This document shows, one piece after another, positions 53,074 through 60,906 of a stretch of 64,000 bases of DNA. A model generated the notes under the pieces. It searched no databases and was not told the DNA's origin. It saw nothing but the letters and a program-made list of their open reading frames with translations. The stretch is taken from the NCBI RefSeq assembly GCF_016595525.1, contig NZ_JAENII010000006.1, positions 186,001 to 250,000 of the forward strand, written 5' to 3'. This stretch comes from Haloferula rosea. Lineage in GTDB: Bacteria > Verrucomicrobiota > Verrucomicrobiia > Verrucomicrobiales > Akkermansiaceae. Positions within the stretch are counted from its first letter, which is position 1, and the number at the start of each line of letters is the position of its first letter. The position numbers and the translations under genes were made by a program.

Positions 53074-54483
53074 ATGCCTGTTTCCATGAAGTTCCTGCCT
53101 TCCATCCTCGCCGCCGCCGTCGTGGTGAGCACCGCGGCCGCACGCCCGGCGCTCGATCGGCCGAATGTGGTCCTCATCTATCTGGATGACAGCGGCTTCG
53201 GCGATTACTCGCTCAATGGCAATCCGGTGATCGAGACGCCGCACATCGATGAGATGGCGCGCAAGGGGGTGAACTTCACCCAGTTCTACGTCACCTCACC
53301 GGCCTGCAGTGCCTCGCGCTATTCGTTGATGACCGGACGCTACCCGATGCACTCGGGCTTCGGCTCGTGGGTGATCGGCCCGGGAGCCAAGCCGCACCTG
53401 AAGGAGGAGGAAACCACATTGGCCGAAGGGCTGAAGGCACGCGGCTACGCCACCGGCATGTTCGGCAAGTGGCACATGGGGAATCCCAATCAGGGCAACA
53501 AGATGTCCGCCGCCGCCCTGCCGCTGGCGCACGGCTTCGACACCTGGGTGGGCACCAACGTGTCCCACGACTACGGCGATGCGAAGCTGCTCAAGTCCGA
53601 CCCCGATGGCAGCAACCCGGTGCCCGGCTACTCGGAGATCGCCAGGAACCTGCCGTCGGACATCGAGGCTTCCACCTCTCTGACCGGCCGCTACACCGAT
53701 GCCGCCGTGTCCTTCATCAAGGCACACAAGGACGAGCCCTTCCTTGCCTACATCGCGCACAACCAGCCGCACCTCGGGCTCTTCGTGAGTGAGGAATTCA
53801 AGGGCAAGTCGCGCCGGGGTTTGCTCGGCGACGTCATGGCCGAGATCGATGACTCGGTGGCGCGCATCCTGCAGACGCTGCGCGACGAAGGCATCGAGAA
53901 GAACACGCTGGTCATTTTCTCATCCGACAACGGGCCCTGGGTCCGCTTCCGCACGGTGGAGAAGAGCAAGTACGGCGAAGCTCGGATGCACGTCGGCTAT
54001 GCCTTACCGTTCCGCGATGGCAAGGGCTCGTGCTGGGAAGGAGGTCACCGCACCCCGGGGATCTTCTACTGGCCGGGAACGATCGGTGCGAAGCGCGAAC
54101 TCACACCCGTGAGCACCCTGGACGTCTTGCCGACCCTCTTCGCCCTCACCGGCGCCAAGTCACCCGACCCCGCCGTGCTCGACGGGCGCGACATCCGTTC
54201 ACTCCTGCTGGAAGACTCATCCGCTCCGGAACTCGGGGAGTTCGAGTTCTACTACAGCCACTCGCAGAACAACCTCATCGCCGTCCGTCAGGGACCGTGG
54301 AAACTCATGGTCGCCAACCCCTCGCAAACCGGCAAGGACCACGGTTTCAAGCCGAGCGAACAATCGCCCATCCTGTTCAATGTCGAGGAAGACATCGGCG
54401 AACGCATCGACCGCGCCGCCGAACATCCCGAACGGGTGGAACGCATGCTCAAGCTGCTCCTCGAGAAGCGGAAGCAACGCTGA
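53074..54483 (+). CDS. Secreted type I sulfatase
   Basis: From ATG 53074 the protein has 469 residues (ATG 53086 is equally likely), with signal peptide 'MKFLPSILAAAVVVSTAAA'. The active-site motif is C-S-A-S-R (Cys78 by this start), the Cys form that is converted to formylglycine by an anaerobic- or FGE-type enzyme, not encoded here. Metal ligands: 'IYLDDSGFGDY', 'GKWHMGN' and 'VIFSSDNGPW'. The start of the protein 'RPNVVLIYLDDSG' is canonical. It is 14 bp after the beta-galactosidase gene and likely co-transcribed; probably an exo- or endo-sulfatase on algal polysaccharide. Confidence 0.94.
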   Translation: MPVSMKFLPSILAAAVVVSTAAARPALDRPNVVLIYLDDSGFGDYSLNGNPVIETPHIDEMARKGVNFTQFYVTSPACSASRYSLMTGRYPMHSGFGSWVIGPGAKPHLKEEETTLAEGLKARGYATGMFGKWHMGNPNQGNKMSAAALPLAHGFDTWVGTNVSHDYGDAKLLKSDPDGSNPVPGYSEIARNLPSDIEASTSLTGRYTDAAVSFIKAHKDEPFLAYIAHNQPHLGLFVSEEFKGKSRRGLLGDVMAEIDDSVARILQTLRDEGIEKNTLVIFSSDNGPWVRFRTVEKSKYGEARMHVGYALPFRDGKGSCWEGGHRTPGIFYWPGTIGAKRELTPVSTLDVLPTLFALTGAKSPDPAVLDGRDIRSLLLEDSSAPELGEFEFYYSHSQNNLIAVRQGPWKLMVANPSQTGKDHGFKPSEQSPILFNVEEDIGERIDRAAEHPERVERMLKLLLEKRKQR

Positions 54484-54556
54484 GATGGGCTTTGCCTCTT
54501 CTGCGGAACTGAAGGCGCGGGAAGGTAAGGAGCGCGGGTTTTCCAACCCGCTGAGT

Positions 54557-54792
54557 GGAGGGGAGGGAAAGGGTAAGGAGCGCGGGCAATCCTGCCCGCG
54601 GTGAGGAGGTAGCGGGAGGGTAGGGAGCGCGGGTTTTCCAACCCGCTGAGTGGGAGTAGGAGGAGGGAAGAATCAGTAGAGGGGAGACAGCGGGTTGCAG
54701 ACCCGCGCTCCGGAGTCCGGGAGCCCGGGCTGTGGGCTTGTCACTCAAGGGCGGGCTCGGTTGGACACTCCCGTACCAACTCGCAACCGCGC
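54557..54792. repeat. Composite palindromic repeat, copy 1
   Basis: This 236-bp stretch matches 56013-56242 closely along its length. It contains at least three hairpin units: GCGGGCA-ATCC-TGCCCGC, GCGGGTT-TTCC-AACCCGC and GCGGGT-TGCAG-ACCCGC, joined by purine-rich linkers (GGAGGGGAGGGAAAGGG) and ended by a constant tail GGGCTGTGGGCTTGTCACTC and then CCAACTCGCAA. It is a REP/MITE-like family of Verrucomicrobiota by appearance. It lies just after the sulfatase gene. Confidence 0.85.
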
Positions 54793-55101
54793 CACGAAAT
54801 CGAAGCGATCATCGAGCTTCTGGAAACTGAGGACGCCTCGCACGTCTTGGGCGAGGCGATTGATCCGCATGACGGCGCGACGGGGCACGAGGCGCAGAAA
54901 GGGAACCCTAAGGGGCTCCAATCAGCCGTCATTTTTTCACAGAATGCCCCTTCAACTTGTGAAAGATGTTTTGATCAATGGAGATGCAACGCATTGAAAA
55001 CAAGTTCCCTTCGAGGGCTTTAGGCAACCAGGGGGCTGGGTGTTTTCCAAGAACGGATCGATCAACGGCAAACTCCAAGCTCGCCAGAATTTCTTAAAAC
55101 A

Positions 55102-55123
55102 AGTAACTTGCGGTCAAGTTACT
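55102..55123. promoter_or_regulatory. Inverted-repeat operator just upstream of the AbiEi gene
   Basis: AGTAACTTG (55102-55110), CGGT, CAAGTTACT (55115-55123) is a perfect 9-bp inverted repeat with a 4-bp centre, ending 5 nt before the ATG of the AbiEi gene. AbiEi antitoxins are known to repress their own promoter through inverted repeats, so this is a strong candidate operator. It leaves only GAAAG between the repeat and the start, so it could also block translation as an RNA hairpin. Confidence 0.7.
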
Positions 55124-55128
55124 GAAAG

Positions 55129-55728
55129 ATGGAAAGCCAACGATCCCAGCTTCTGCGCCTTGCGGGGGAGTCACGCCTACTGCGTGAGGAGCGGCTGCGT
55201 GAGGCCGGGATCAGTAGTACGGTGATCTCGCAGGCGGTGAAGGCGGGTGAGCTGATCCGGCTGTCGCGAGGAGTTTACCACCATCCCGAGGCGGAGCTTG
55301 ACGAGAACCTGAGCCTTTCCGAAGTGGCGGCTCGGGTTCCTCATGCAGTGATCACACTTCTTTCCGCGCTGCAGTTTCACCAGATTGGAACCCAGCAGCC
55401 GCATGCGGTTTGGATTCTCATGAAGCAGAATGCGGTCACTCCAAGGATCGACTATCCACCGCTCGAAGTGGTTCGCAGTAGTGTGGCTGCGTCTCTTTCG
55501 GCAGGCGTCGATATCCATCCACTCAATGACATTCCCGTCCGGATGACCAATCCAGCGCGTACCGTGGTCGACTGTTTCAAATACCGGAACCGGGTCGGTC
55601 TCGATGTCTGCCTGGAAGCACTCAAGGATGTCCTGCAACGAGGTCTGAAGCCCGTTGAAGTGATGGACTATGCCAAAATCCAGCGGGTCACGAGCGTGAT
55701 CCGTCCCTACCTCGATGCTCTCGTCTGA
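55129..55728 (+). CDS. abiEi: AbiEi-type antitoxin/transcriptional repressor
   Basis: 199 residues with the AbiEi layout: an N-terminal winged helix ('REAGISSTVISQAVKAGELIRLSRGVYHHPE' in part) and a C-terminal domain ('LSEVAARVPHAVITLLSALQFHQIGTQ', 'VRMTNPARTVVDCFKYRNRVGLDVCLEAL' in part). Type IV AbiE systems use this protein to repress the operon and neutralise the toxin AbiEii. Its reading frame is complete. The toxin gene starts at 55732, 3 bp after the stop, but is truncated. A perfect inverted repeat immediately upstream fits autoregulation. Confidence 0.9.
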   Translation: MESQRSQLLRLAGESRLLREERLREAGISSTVISQAVKAGELIRLSRGVYHHPEAELDENLSLSEVAARVPHAVITLLSALQFHQIGTQQPHAVWILMKQNAVTPRIDYPPLEVVRSSVAASLSAGVDIHPLNDIPVRMTNPARTVVDCFKYRNRVGLDVCLEALKDVLQRGLKPVEVMDYAKIQRVTSVIRPYLDALV

Positions 55729-55731
55729 ACC

Positions 55732-56214
55732 ATGAACCTCGTCGCCTCACTCCAGGACCGACTCAAGAACGAAGGGCGGCGAAGGGGCATTCATTATGCC
55801 TCCTTGCTGGAGCAATTTGCCCTCAGTCGCTTTTTTGCGCGCCTGGCTCAGAGTGACTACGCGGATCGCTTTGTCCTCAAAGGGGCCCAGCTGTTCCGCT
55901 TTCTGAACGAAGAGGGACACCGCCCGACCCGGAATGCCGATTTCCTCAGTTTTGGCGATCATGATCCCGAAGCGCTGAAAGCGATTTTCACTGAGATTTG
56001 CCAGCTTACGCCGGAGGGGAGGGAAAGGGTAAGGAGCGCGGGCAATCCTGCCCGCGGCGTGGAGGTAGCGGGAGGGTCAGGAGCGCGGGTTTCCAACCCG
56101 CTGGGCGGAGGGGAGGGAAGAACCAGGAGAGGGGAGACAGCGGGTTGCAAACCCGCATTCCGGATTCCTGGAGCCTGGGCTGTGGGCTTGTCACTCAAGG
56201 GCCGGCACGGTTAG
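55732..56214 (+). pseudogene. abiEii: Truncated AbiEii-type toxin gene (nucleotidyltransferase fragment)
   Basis: The first about 93 codons match AbiEii toxins: 'DRFVLKGAQLFRFLNEEG' then 'RPTRNADFLSFGDHDPEALKAIF'. In this family the catalytic motif is normally 'RPTRDxDxL'; here the first Asp is Asn. From about 56013 onward the frame enters the palindromic repeat ('TPEGRERVRSAGNPARG...') and continues to a stop at 56214 with no further family sequence, so at least two thirds of the toxin (usually around 300 residues) is missing. I call it inactive. The partner antitoxin gene is intact. Confidence 0.85.
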
Positions 56215-56242
56215 ATGCTCCCGTGCCAACTCGCAAACGCGC
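56013..56242. repeat. Composite palindromic repeat, copy 2, inside abiEii
   Basis: Same architecture as 54557-54792, with the same order of three hairpins and the tail GGGCTGTGGGCTTGTCACTC. It interrupts the AbiEii reading frame, so it either transposed into the gene or arose through recombination with copy 1, removing the rest of the toxin gene. The right end continues into CCAACTCGCAA as in copy 1. The two copies are direct repeats flanking 1.2 kb that includes the antitoxin. Confidence 0.85.
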
Positions 56243-56370
56243 TTTCAAGAGGGTGGCCCACAATCCCCCCCGGAAAGACAGATCCCCCGAACGCGGGATC
56301 TTCGATGCCGCCTGCTCCATGGGCGGGGCTGGCATCCAGCGCATCGCCGACATATGAATTTTCCCCAATA

Positions 56371-57999
56371 ATGCCTGCCCGCAAACGTGCCGCCAAAACG
56401 GCGAAGAAGAAAGACTCCACCGCCCACCTCGGCTTCGAGGCGAAGCTCTGGCTCGCCGCCGACAAGCTCCGCAACAACATGGACGCGGCGGAATACAAGC
56501 ACGTCGTCCTCGGGCTCATCTTCCTCAAATACATCTCCGACGCCTTCGAGGACCACCGTGCCAAGCTTCTCGCCGGGGAGGGTGACTACGCCGGGGCCGA
56601 TCCGGAGGATCCGGACGAATACCGCGCCGAAAACATCTTCTGGGTGCCGCAGGAGGCCCGCTGGTCCCATCTCCAGGGCCGCGCCAAGCTGCCGACCATC
56701 GGCACGGACGTGGACGACGCCATGGACGCCATCGAGCGCGACAACCCACGACTCAAGGGCGCGCTCAACAAGAACTATGGGCGGGCAGATTTGGACAAGC
56801 ACCGGCTCGGCGAGCTGATCGACCTCATCGGCTCCATCGAGCTGAAGGAGGAGGCGGGCCAGTCGAAGGACATCCTCGGCCGCGTCTTTGAATACTTCCT
56901 CACCCAGTTCGCCAGCGCCGAGGGCAAGAACGGCGGGCAGTTCTACACGCCCTCCTGCGTCGTCCGCCTGCTGGTGGAAATGCTGGCACCCACGTCCGGC
57001 TCCCGCATCTACGACCCCGCCTGTGGCTCCGGCGGCATGTTCGTGCAGTCGGAAAAGTTCATCGAGTCCCATGGCGGCAAGCTGGGCGAAATCTCGGTCT
57101 ACGGTCAGGAGAGCAACCCGACAACCCGCCGCCTCGCCATCATGAACCTCGCCCTGCGCGGCATCGAGGCGGACTTCGGCAAGGAACACGCCGACACCTT
57201 CCGAAACGTCCAGCACCCCGACCTCCGCGCCGACTACGTGCTGGCCAATCCCCCCTTCAACGACAGCGACTGGCACCGCAAGGACGACGATGTGCGCTGG
57301 CAATTCGGCGTCCCGCCCAAGGGCAACGCCAACTTCGCCTGGGTCCAGCACTTCATCCACCACCTCGCGCCCAAGGGCATGGCCGGCTTCGTTCTCGCCA
57401 ATGGCAGCATGAGCTCGAACCAGTCCGGCGAGGGCGAGATCCGCAAGGCCATCGTCGAGGCCGACCTCGTCGACTGCATGGTCGCCCTGCCCGGCCAGCT
57501 CTTCTACTCCACCCAGATTGAGGTTTGCCTCTGGTTCCTTGCCCGCAACAAGAACGACGGGAAACGCCGGGACCGGCGCGGCGAAACCCTCTTCATCGAC
57601 GCCCGCAAGATGGGCAGCATGGTTAGCCGCGTGAACCGCGAACTCACCGGCGAGGACATCGCCAGGATCGCCGACACCTATCACCTTTGGCGTGGTGACC
57701 AAGGGTATGTAGTCCCGCCTTCAGGCGGATCGAAGAAGGACCGCCTAAAGGCGGAACTACGAACCTACGAAGACGTGCCCGGTTTTTGTAAATCGGCGAC
57801 CACCGAGGAGATCGGGAAACACGGCTTCGTCCTCACCCCGGGCCGCTACGTCGGTGCCGAGGAAGCTGAGGACGACGGCGAGCCCTTCGAGGAAAAGATG
57901 CCGCGCCTCGTCGCGGAGCTGAACGCCCAGTTCGCCGAGTCCGCGAAACTGGAGCAGGCCATCAAATCAAACCTGAAGGGGCTGGGGTATGGCGGGTGA
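56371..57999 (+). CDS. hsdM: Type I restriction-modification system, DNA methyltransferase subunit HsdM
   Basis: 542 residues from ATG 56371 ('[14 protein letters not shown]'). N-terminal HsdM helical domain ('[32 protein letters not shown]' in part), then the N6-adenine methylase with SAM motif '[10 protein letters not shown]' (D215) and catalytic 'NPPF' (N293), as expected for class gamma. Residues about 447-464 are encoded by a 52-bp palindromic element and are not in ordinary HsdM, where the text runs 'WRG...[12 protein letters not shown]'. The gene overlaps hsdS by 11 bp. No hsdR occurs in the window. Confidence 0.96.
   Translation: MPARKRAAKTAKKKDSTAHLGFEAKLWLAADKLRNNMDAAEYKHVVLGLIFLKYISDAFEDHRAKLLAGEGDYAGADPEDPDEYRAENIFWVPQEARWSHLQGRAKLPTIGTDVDDAMDAIERDNPRLKGALNKNYGRADLDKHRLGELIDLIGSIELKEEAGQSKDILGRVFEYFLTQFASAEGKNGGQFYTPSCVVRLLVEMLAPTSGSRIYDPACGSGGMFVQSEKFIESHGGKLGEISVYGQESNPTTRRLAIMNLALRGIEADFGKEHADTFRNVQHPDLRADYVLANPPFNDSDWHRKDDDVRWQFGVPPKGNANFAWVQHFIHHLAPKGMAGFVLANGSMSSNQSGEGEIRKAIVEADLVDCMVALPGQLFYSTQIEVCLWFLARNKNDGKRRDRRGETLFIDARKMGSMVSRVNRELTGEDIARIADTYHLWRGDQGYVVPPSGGSKKDRLKAELRTYEDVPGFCKSATTEEIGKHGFVLTPGRYVGAEEAEDDGEPFEEKMPRLVAELNAQFAESAKLEQAIKSNLKGLGYGG
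57709..57760. repeat. 52-bp palindromic element inserted in frame in hsdM
   Basis: Left arm GTAGTCCCGCCTTCAGGCGG (57709-57728) and right arm CCGCCTAAAGGCGGAACTAC (57741-57760) pair with 18 of 20 matches around a 12-nt centre. It lies within hsdM, keeps the reading frame and adds about 18 residues ('[18 protein letters not shown]') between two otherwise contiguous family motifs. This recalls protein-coding palindromic elements described in Rickettsia. Confidence 0.8.
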
Positions 58000-59314
58000 T
58001 GCTGGCTCAGTCGTGACCATTGAGGAGTTGATGGCCGACGGCACCATTGTTGCTCACAAGGATGGGAACTACGGGTCGAACTATCCACGGGTTGAGGAGT
58101 TCGGGTCTGAGGGCGTGCCGTTCCTGACGGCGAAGTCCCTTCGCGAAGGCTATGTGGATATTGCTGGCGCACCACGCTTGGCGGACGAACGAGCCGATGG
58201 TCTGACGTTTGGATTTGTTCAGGAGAACGATGTGCTCCTTTCTCACAACGCAACGATTGGACGTGTTGCCATTGTCCCTCCGCATAAAGGACGCCTTCTG
58301 GTCGGAACTTCGCTGACCTACTTCCGCCTCAACCCGCAGAAGCTGCTTCCTCGCTATCTTGCAGTCTACTTTGCAGGGACGGAGTTCCAGAACCAGCTCG
58401 CGGCAGTGATGAGTCACTCAACGCGAAACCAGGTTCCGGTAACGGCGCAGCGAAAGTTGAGTGTCGTGGTCCCACCCCTCCCCGAGCAAAAAGCCATCGC
58501 GGCGGTGCTTGGGGCGCTGGACGACAAGATCGAGTTGAACCGGCGGATGAACGCGACGCTGGAGGCGATGGCGCGGGCGCTCTTCCAGAGCTGGTTCGTG
58601 GATTTCGACCCCGTCCGCGCCAAGCTAGATGGTCGCAAGCCCCCCAATCTCGACCCCGCCACTGCCGCCCTCTTCCCTGAGCACTTTGACCACGGCGATG
58701 ATGGTTTGCTTCCCGTCGGTTGGCGTCGTGCCTCCATCGAAGAGCTTTGCGAGATCAATGGATGGGCCCTCAGCAAGCGGGACGATCTGGAAACGCTCGA
58801 ATACATCGAGATTTCCGAGGTGAATCGCGGCAACATCTCGAATGTTGCAACCTACAATCGCGGAGAGGAGCCAAGCCGCGCTCGCCGCCGCCTCCGGCAT
58901 GGAGATACGGCGCTTTCCACGGTGCGTCCGGATCGCGGTGCCTACTTCCTCGCCCTAAATCCGCCTGAGAACCGAGTGGCTTCCACCGGCTTTGCCCTCC
59001 TCACGCCAACTGAGGCGCCATGGTCGTTCGTTCACGCAGCTATGACTCAGCAGGAAGTCTCCGACCACCTCGGCCAGATGGCCGATGGAGGTGCCTATCC
59101 TGCCGTTCGTCCTGAGATCATTGGGGCAATGCAGGTCGCCATTCCCGGTGAATCAAAGATCCTCGATGCATTCCACCGCATCTGCGCACCATTTTACGAA
59201 CAGGCGGAATCCAATCGAGTCCAATCCCGCACCCTCGCCACCCTGCGCGACACACTGTTGCCGAAGCTGCTGAGTGGGGAGGTTTCAATCGATCAAGTTG
59301 CCTTGGATGCCTAA
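57989..59314 (+). CDS. hsdS: Type I restriction-modification specificity subunit HsdS
   Basis: 441 residues with two target-recognition domains (about 5-185 and 240-425) joined by the conserved helices '[39 protein letters not shown]' and a matching set at the C-terminus ('[19 protein letters not shown]'; parts given). TRD1 has '[11 protein letters not shown]' and TRD2 '[12 protein letters not shown]'. It selects the DNA site for HsdM (and HsdR elsewhere). ATG overlaps the hsdM stop region by 11 bp, and its own stop overlaps the next gene by 8 bp, so the operon continues into the DUF6119 gene. Confidence 0.95.
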   Translation: MAGDAGSVVTIEELMADGTIVAHKDGNYGSNYPRVEEFGSEGVPFLTAKSLREGYVDIAGAPRLADERADGLTFGFVQENDVLLSHNATIGRVAIVPPHKGRLLVGTSLTYFRLNPQKLLPRYLAVYFAGTEFQNQLAAVMSHSTRNQVPVTAQRKLSVVVPPLPEQKAIAAVLGALDDKIELNRRMNATLEAMARALFQSWFVDFDPVRAKLDGRKPPNLDPATAALFPEHFDHGDDGLLPVGWRRASIEELCEINGWALSKRDDLETLEYIEISEVNRGNISNVATYNRGEEPSRARRRLRHGDTALSTVRPDRGAYFLALNPPENRVASTGFALLTPTEAPWSFVHAAMTQQEVSDHLGQMADGGAYPAVRPEIIGAMQVAIPGESKILDAFHRICAPFYEQAESNRVQSRTLATLRDTLLPKLLSGEVSIDQVALDA

Positions 59315-60893
59315 TCTTACCCTCACCATGTTCTTGCTGAAGGATTCGATCACGAATCCCGAGGACGCTTTGGATCCGGACAAGTCGAGAACTGCGATCC
59401 AGCTTGCGGATAATTCAAGTGTTTGGGGAACCTTGTTTGTAGGGGCACAGAAACGGGGAATCCCGGACTGGGTTGGGATGCTCAATCAGTTTCTGGTTGA
59501 ACCCGTGGTCGACGTTTACAGCGCGAGCATCGCGGCAGTTCTGATTGTTTGGCATGAAGAGCGTTATTTTGCCCTGACCTTTGGAAGTGGCAGGTTCCTG
59601 CTCGATCCCCGTGCTTGTGTTCGAGATTTCGGTCTCAAAGTAACCTTGAACCGCGTGGATCCCGCGAAGCTACGAAGTATGGACTCCAAGGTTTACGACG
59701 ATCTTGTGGTTTCAACCCGGAAGCAGCTCAGCCGCAGCGGAGCCGTCGCGAACTTTGAGTTGGATGTCGGGCGGGCACTATTGCGGGGTGTGACGGGCGA
59801 CGCTAACGACGGCGAAATCTTCAAGCGGCTGACGGGAGCTTCGGCACTTCGTTTTACGACGGAGCTTTCCTTTTCTCAGTTGGACGATATTCTTGAGGAG
59901 GTGGTTGCTGCGTACGAAGACACGACCTATCAGGCCAATTTCGGGTGGATCGACAATGTCCGGGAGGTGAACGAAGAACGCGCTGAGGAGCTAGATGGTT
60001 TGTTGGAAACGGCTCTACTTCAACCTGATGCCGGCGGGGCCTACCTAGCGCCCGCGGACGTGGTGGATTGGACTGAAATTGATGCCTTCAATTACACCGG
60101 CGGTAGTAGCGGCGTTGAATATCAGGATCTCTCTCTGCCCGCGTACGTTGCGATCCACATTGGAAAGGGGCAACCTCCTGACATAGCTGCTCTGAAACGC
60201 CATCGAGTGAAGGTGCGCAGAGACGGGCAACCTCAGTGGAGGGACGAATGGGCCGTTTACGAATGCATCGTTTGGGAGACGGACCTCAATGGACGAAAGT
60301 ATGTCCTCTTCGATGGCCGGTGGTTCGCGGTTGATCAGCAGTATGCCGCTAGCGTGCTTGGATATGTGGCATCAATCTCAGTGGATCCGTCAGGATTGCC
60401 GGACGGGACGGTTGGGGAATGGGAAGAGGTCTACAACGCCGCGGTCGAAACCGCTGATCCAGCGACCTACGCCCTCTTGGACCGGCAGTTGTTCACGCCT
60501 ACAGGCGGCGGATCGCAGATTGAGTTCTGCGATCTCCTGTCTTCTGGCTGTGAACTTGTTCATGTCAAAAAGCGTTCCGGTTCGGCGACCCTGAGCCACT
60601 TGTTTGCCCAAGGTTCAGTAGCAGCGGACTTGTTCCTCCAAGACCAAGGGCTTCGTGCAGCGGTCCGCCAGAATCTGACCACCGCTGGAAAGACGGGGCA
60701 TGCTGCGCTTATACCGCCCGATCGGCCTGTTCCTAATGATTTCGAGGTCGTCTATGCCGTCTTGGTGAAGCCCGGGCGACGCGCGTGGCCTCCACCACTC
60801 CCTTTCTTTTCCGCAGTCAACCTGATGCACCATGCTACACGGATTCAGAATCTTGGATTCCGAGTTTCGATTCGGCATGTCCGGCTCAACTAA
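59307..60893 (+). CDS. TIGR04141/DUF6119 sporadically distributed protein
   Basis: 528 residues from ATG 59307, which overlaps the hsdS stop (8 bp). Family-typical points are 'LTLTMFLLKDSITNPEDAL' at the start, 'YFALTFGSGRFLLDPRACVRDFGLKVTLNRV' (part) and 'HIGKGQPPDIAALKRH'. The family (TIGR04141, now DUF6119) has no known biochemical function but is often found beside restriction-modification genes. It appears visibly less GC-rich than its neighbours, consistent with horizontal acquisition. It probably acts as an accessory to this type I system or to an anti-phage module. Confidence 0.85.
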   Translation: MPNLTLTMFLLKDSITNPEDALDPDKSRTAIQLADNSSVWGTLFVGAQKRGIPDWVGMLNQFLVEPVVDVYSASIAAVLIVWHEERYFALTFGSGRFLLDPRACVRDFGLKVTLNRVDPAKLRSMDSKVYDDLVVSTRKQLSRSGAVANFELDVGRALLRGVTGDANDGEIFKRLTGASALRFTTELSFSQLDDILEEVVAAYEDTTYQANFGWIDNVREVNEERAEELDGLLETALLQPDAGGAYLAPADVVDWTEIDAFNYTGGSSGVEYQDLSLPAYVAIHIGKGQPPDIAALKRHRVKVRRDGQPQWRDEWAVYECIVWETDLNGRKYVLFDGRWFAVDQQYAASVLGYVASISVDPSGLPDGTVGEWEEVYNAAVETADPATYALLDRQLFTPTGGGSQIEFCDLLSSGCELVHVKKRSGSATLSHLFAQGSVAADLFLQDQGLRAAVRQNLTTAGKTGHAALIPPDRPVPNDFEVVYAVLVKPGRRAWPPPLPFFSAVNLMHHATRIQNLGFRVSIRHVRLN

Positions 60894-60906
60894 TCCATCA
60901 AGCTGC

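Larger units (their letters stand above)
54484..55128. other. Gene-free boundary of the accessory region
   Basis: 645 bp between the sulfatase and the AbiEi gene. It holds the first copy of the composite palindromic repeat (54557-54792), preceded by a single similar palindrome (GCGGGTT-TTCC-AACCCGC near 54536). After the repeat, one frame (about 54792-54890) reads 'HEIEAIIELLETEDASHVLG', which looks like the remains of a coding sequence that lost its start. The last 50 bp hold the AbiEi operator. No intact gene is seen. Confidence 0.6.

Noticed and set aside
56245-57702. 485-residue minus-strand open frame
   Set aside because: Antisense to hsdM, where SAM and NPPF motifs define the coding strand.
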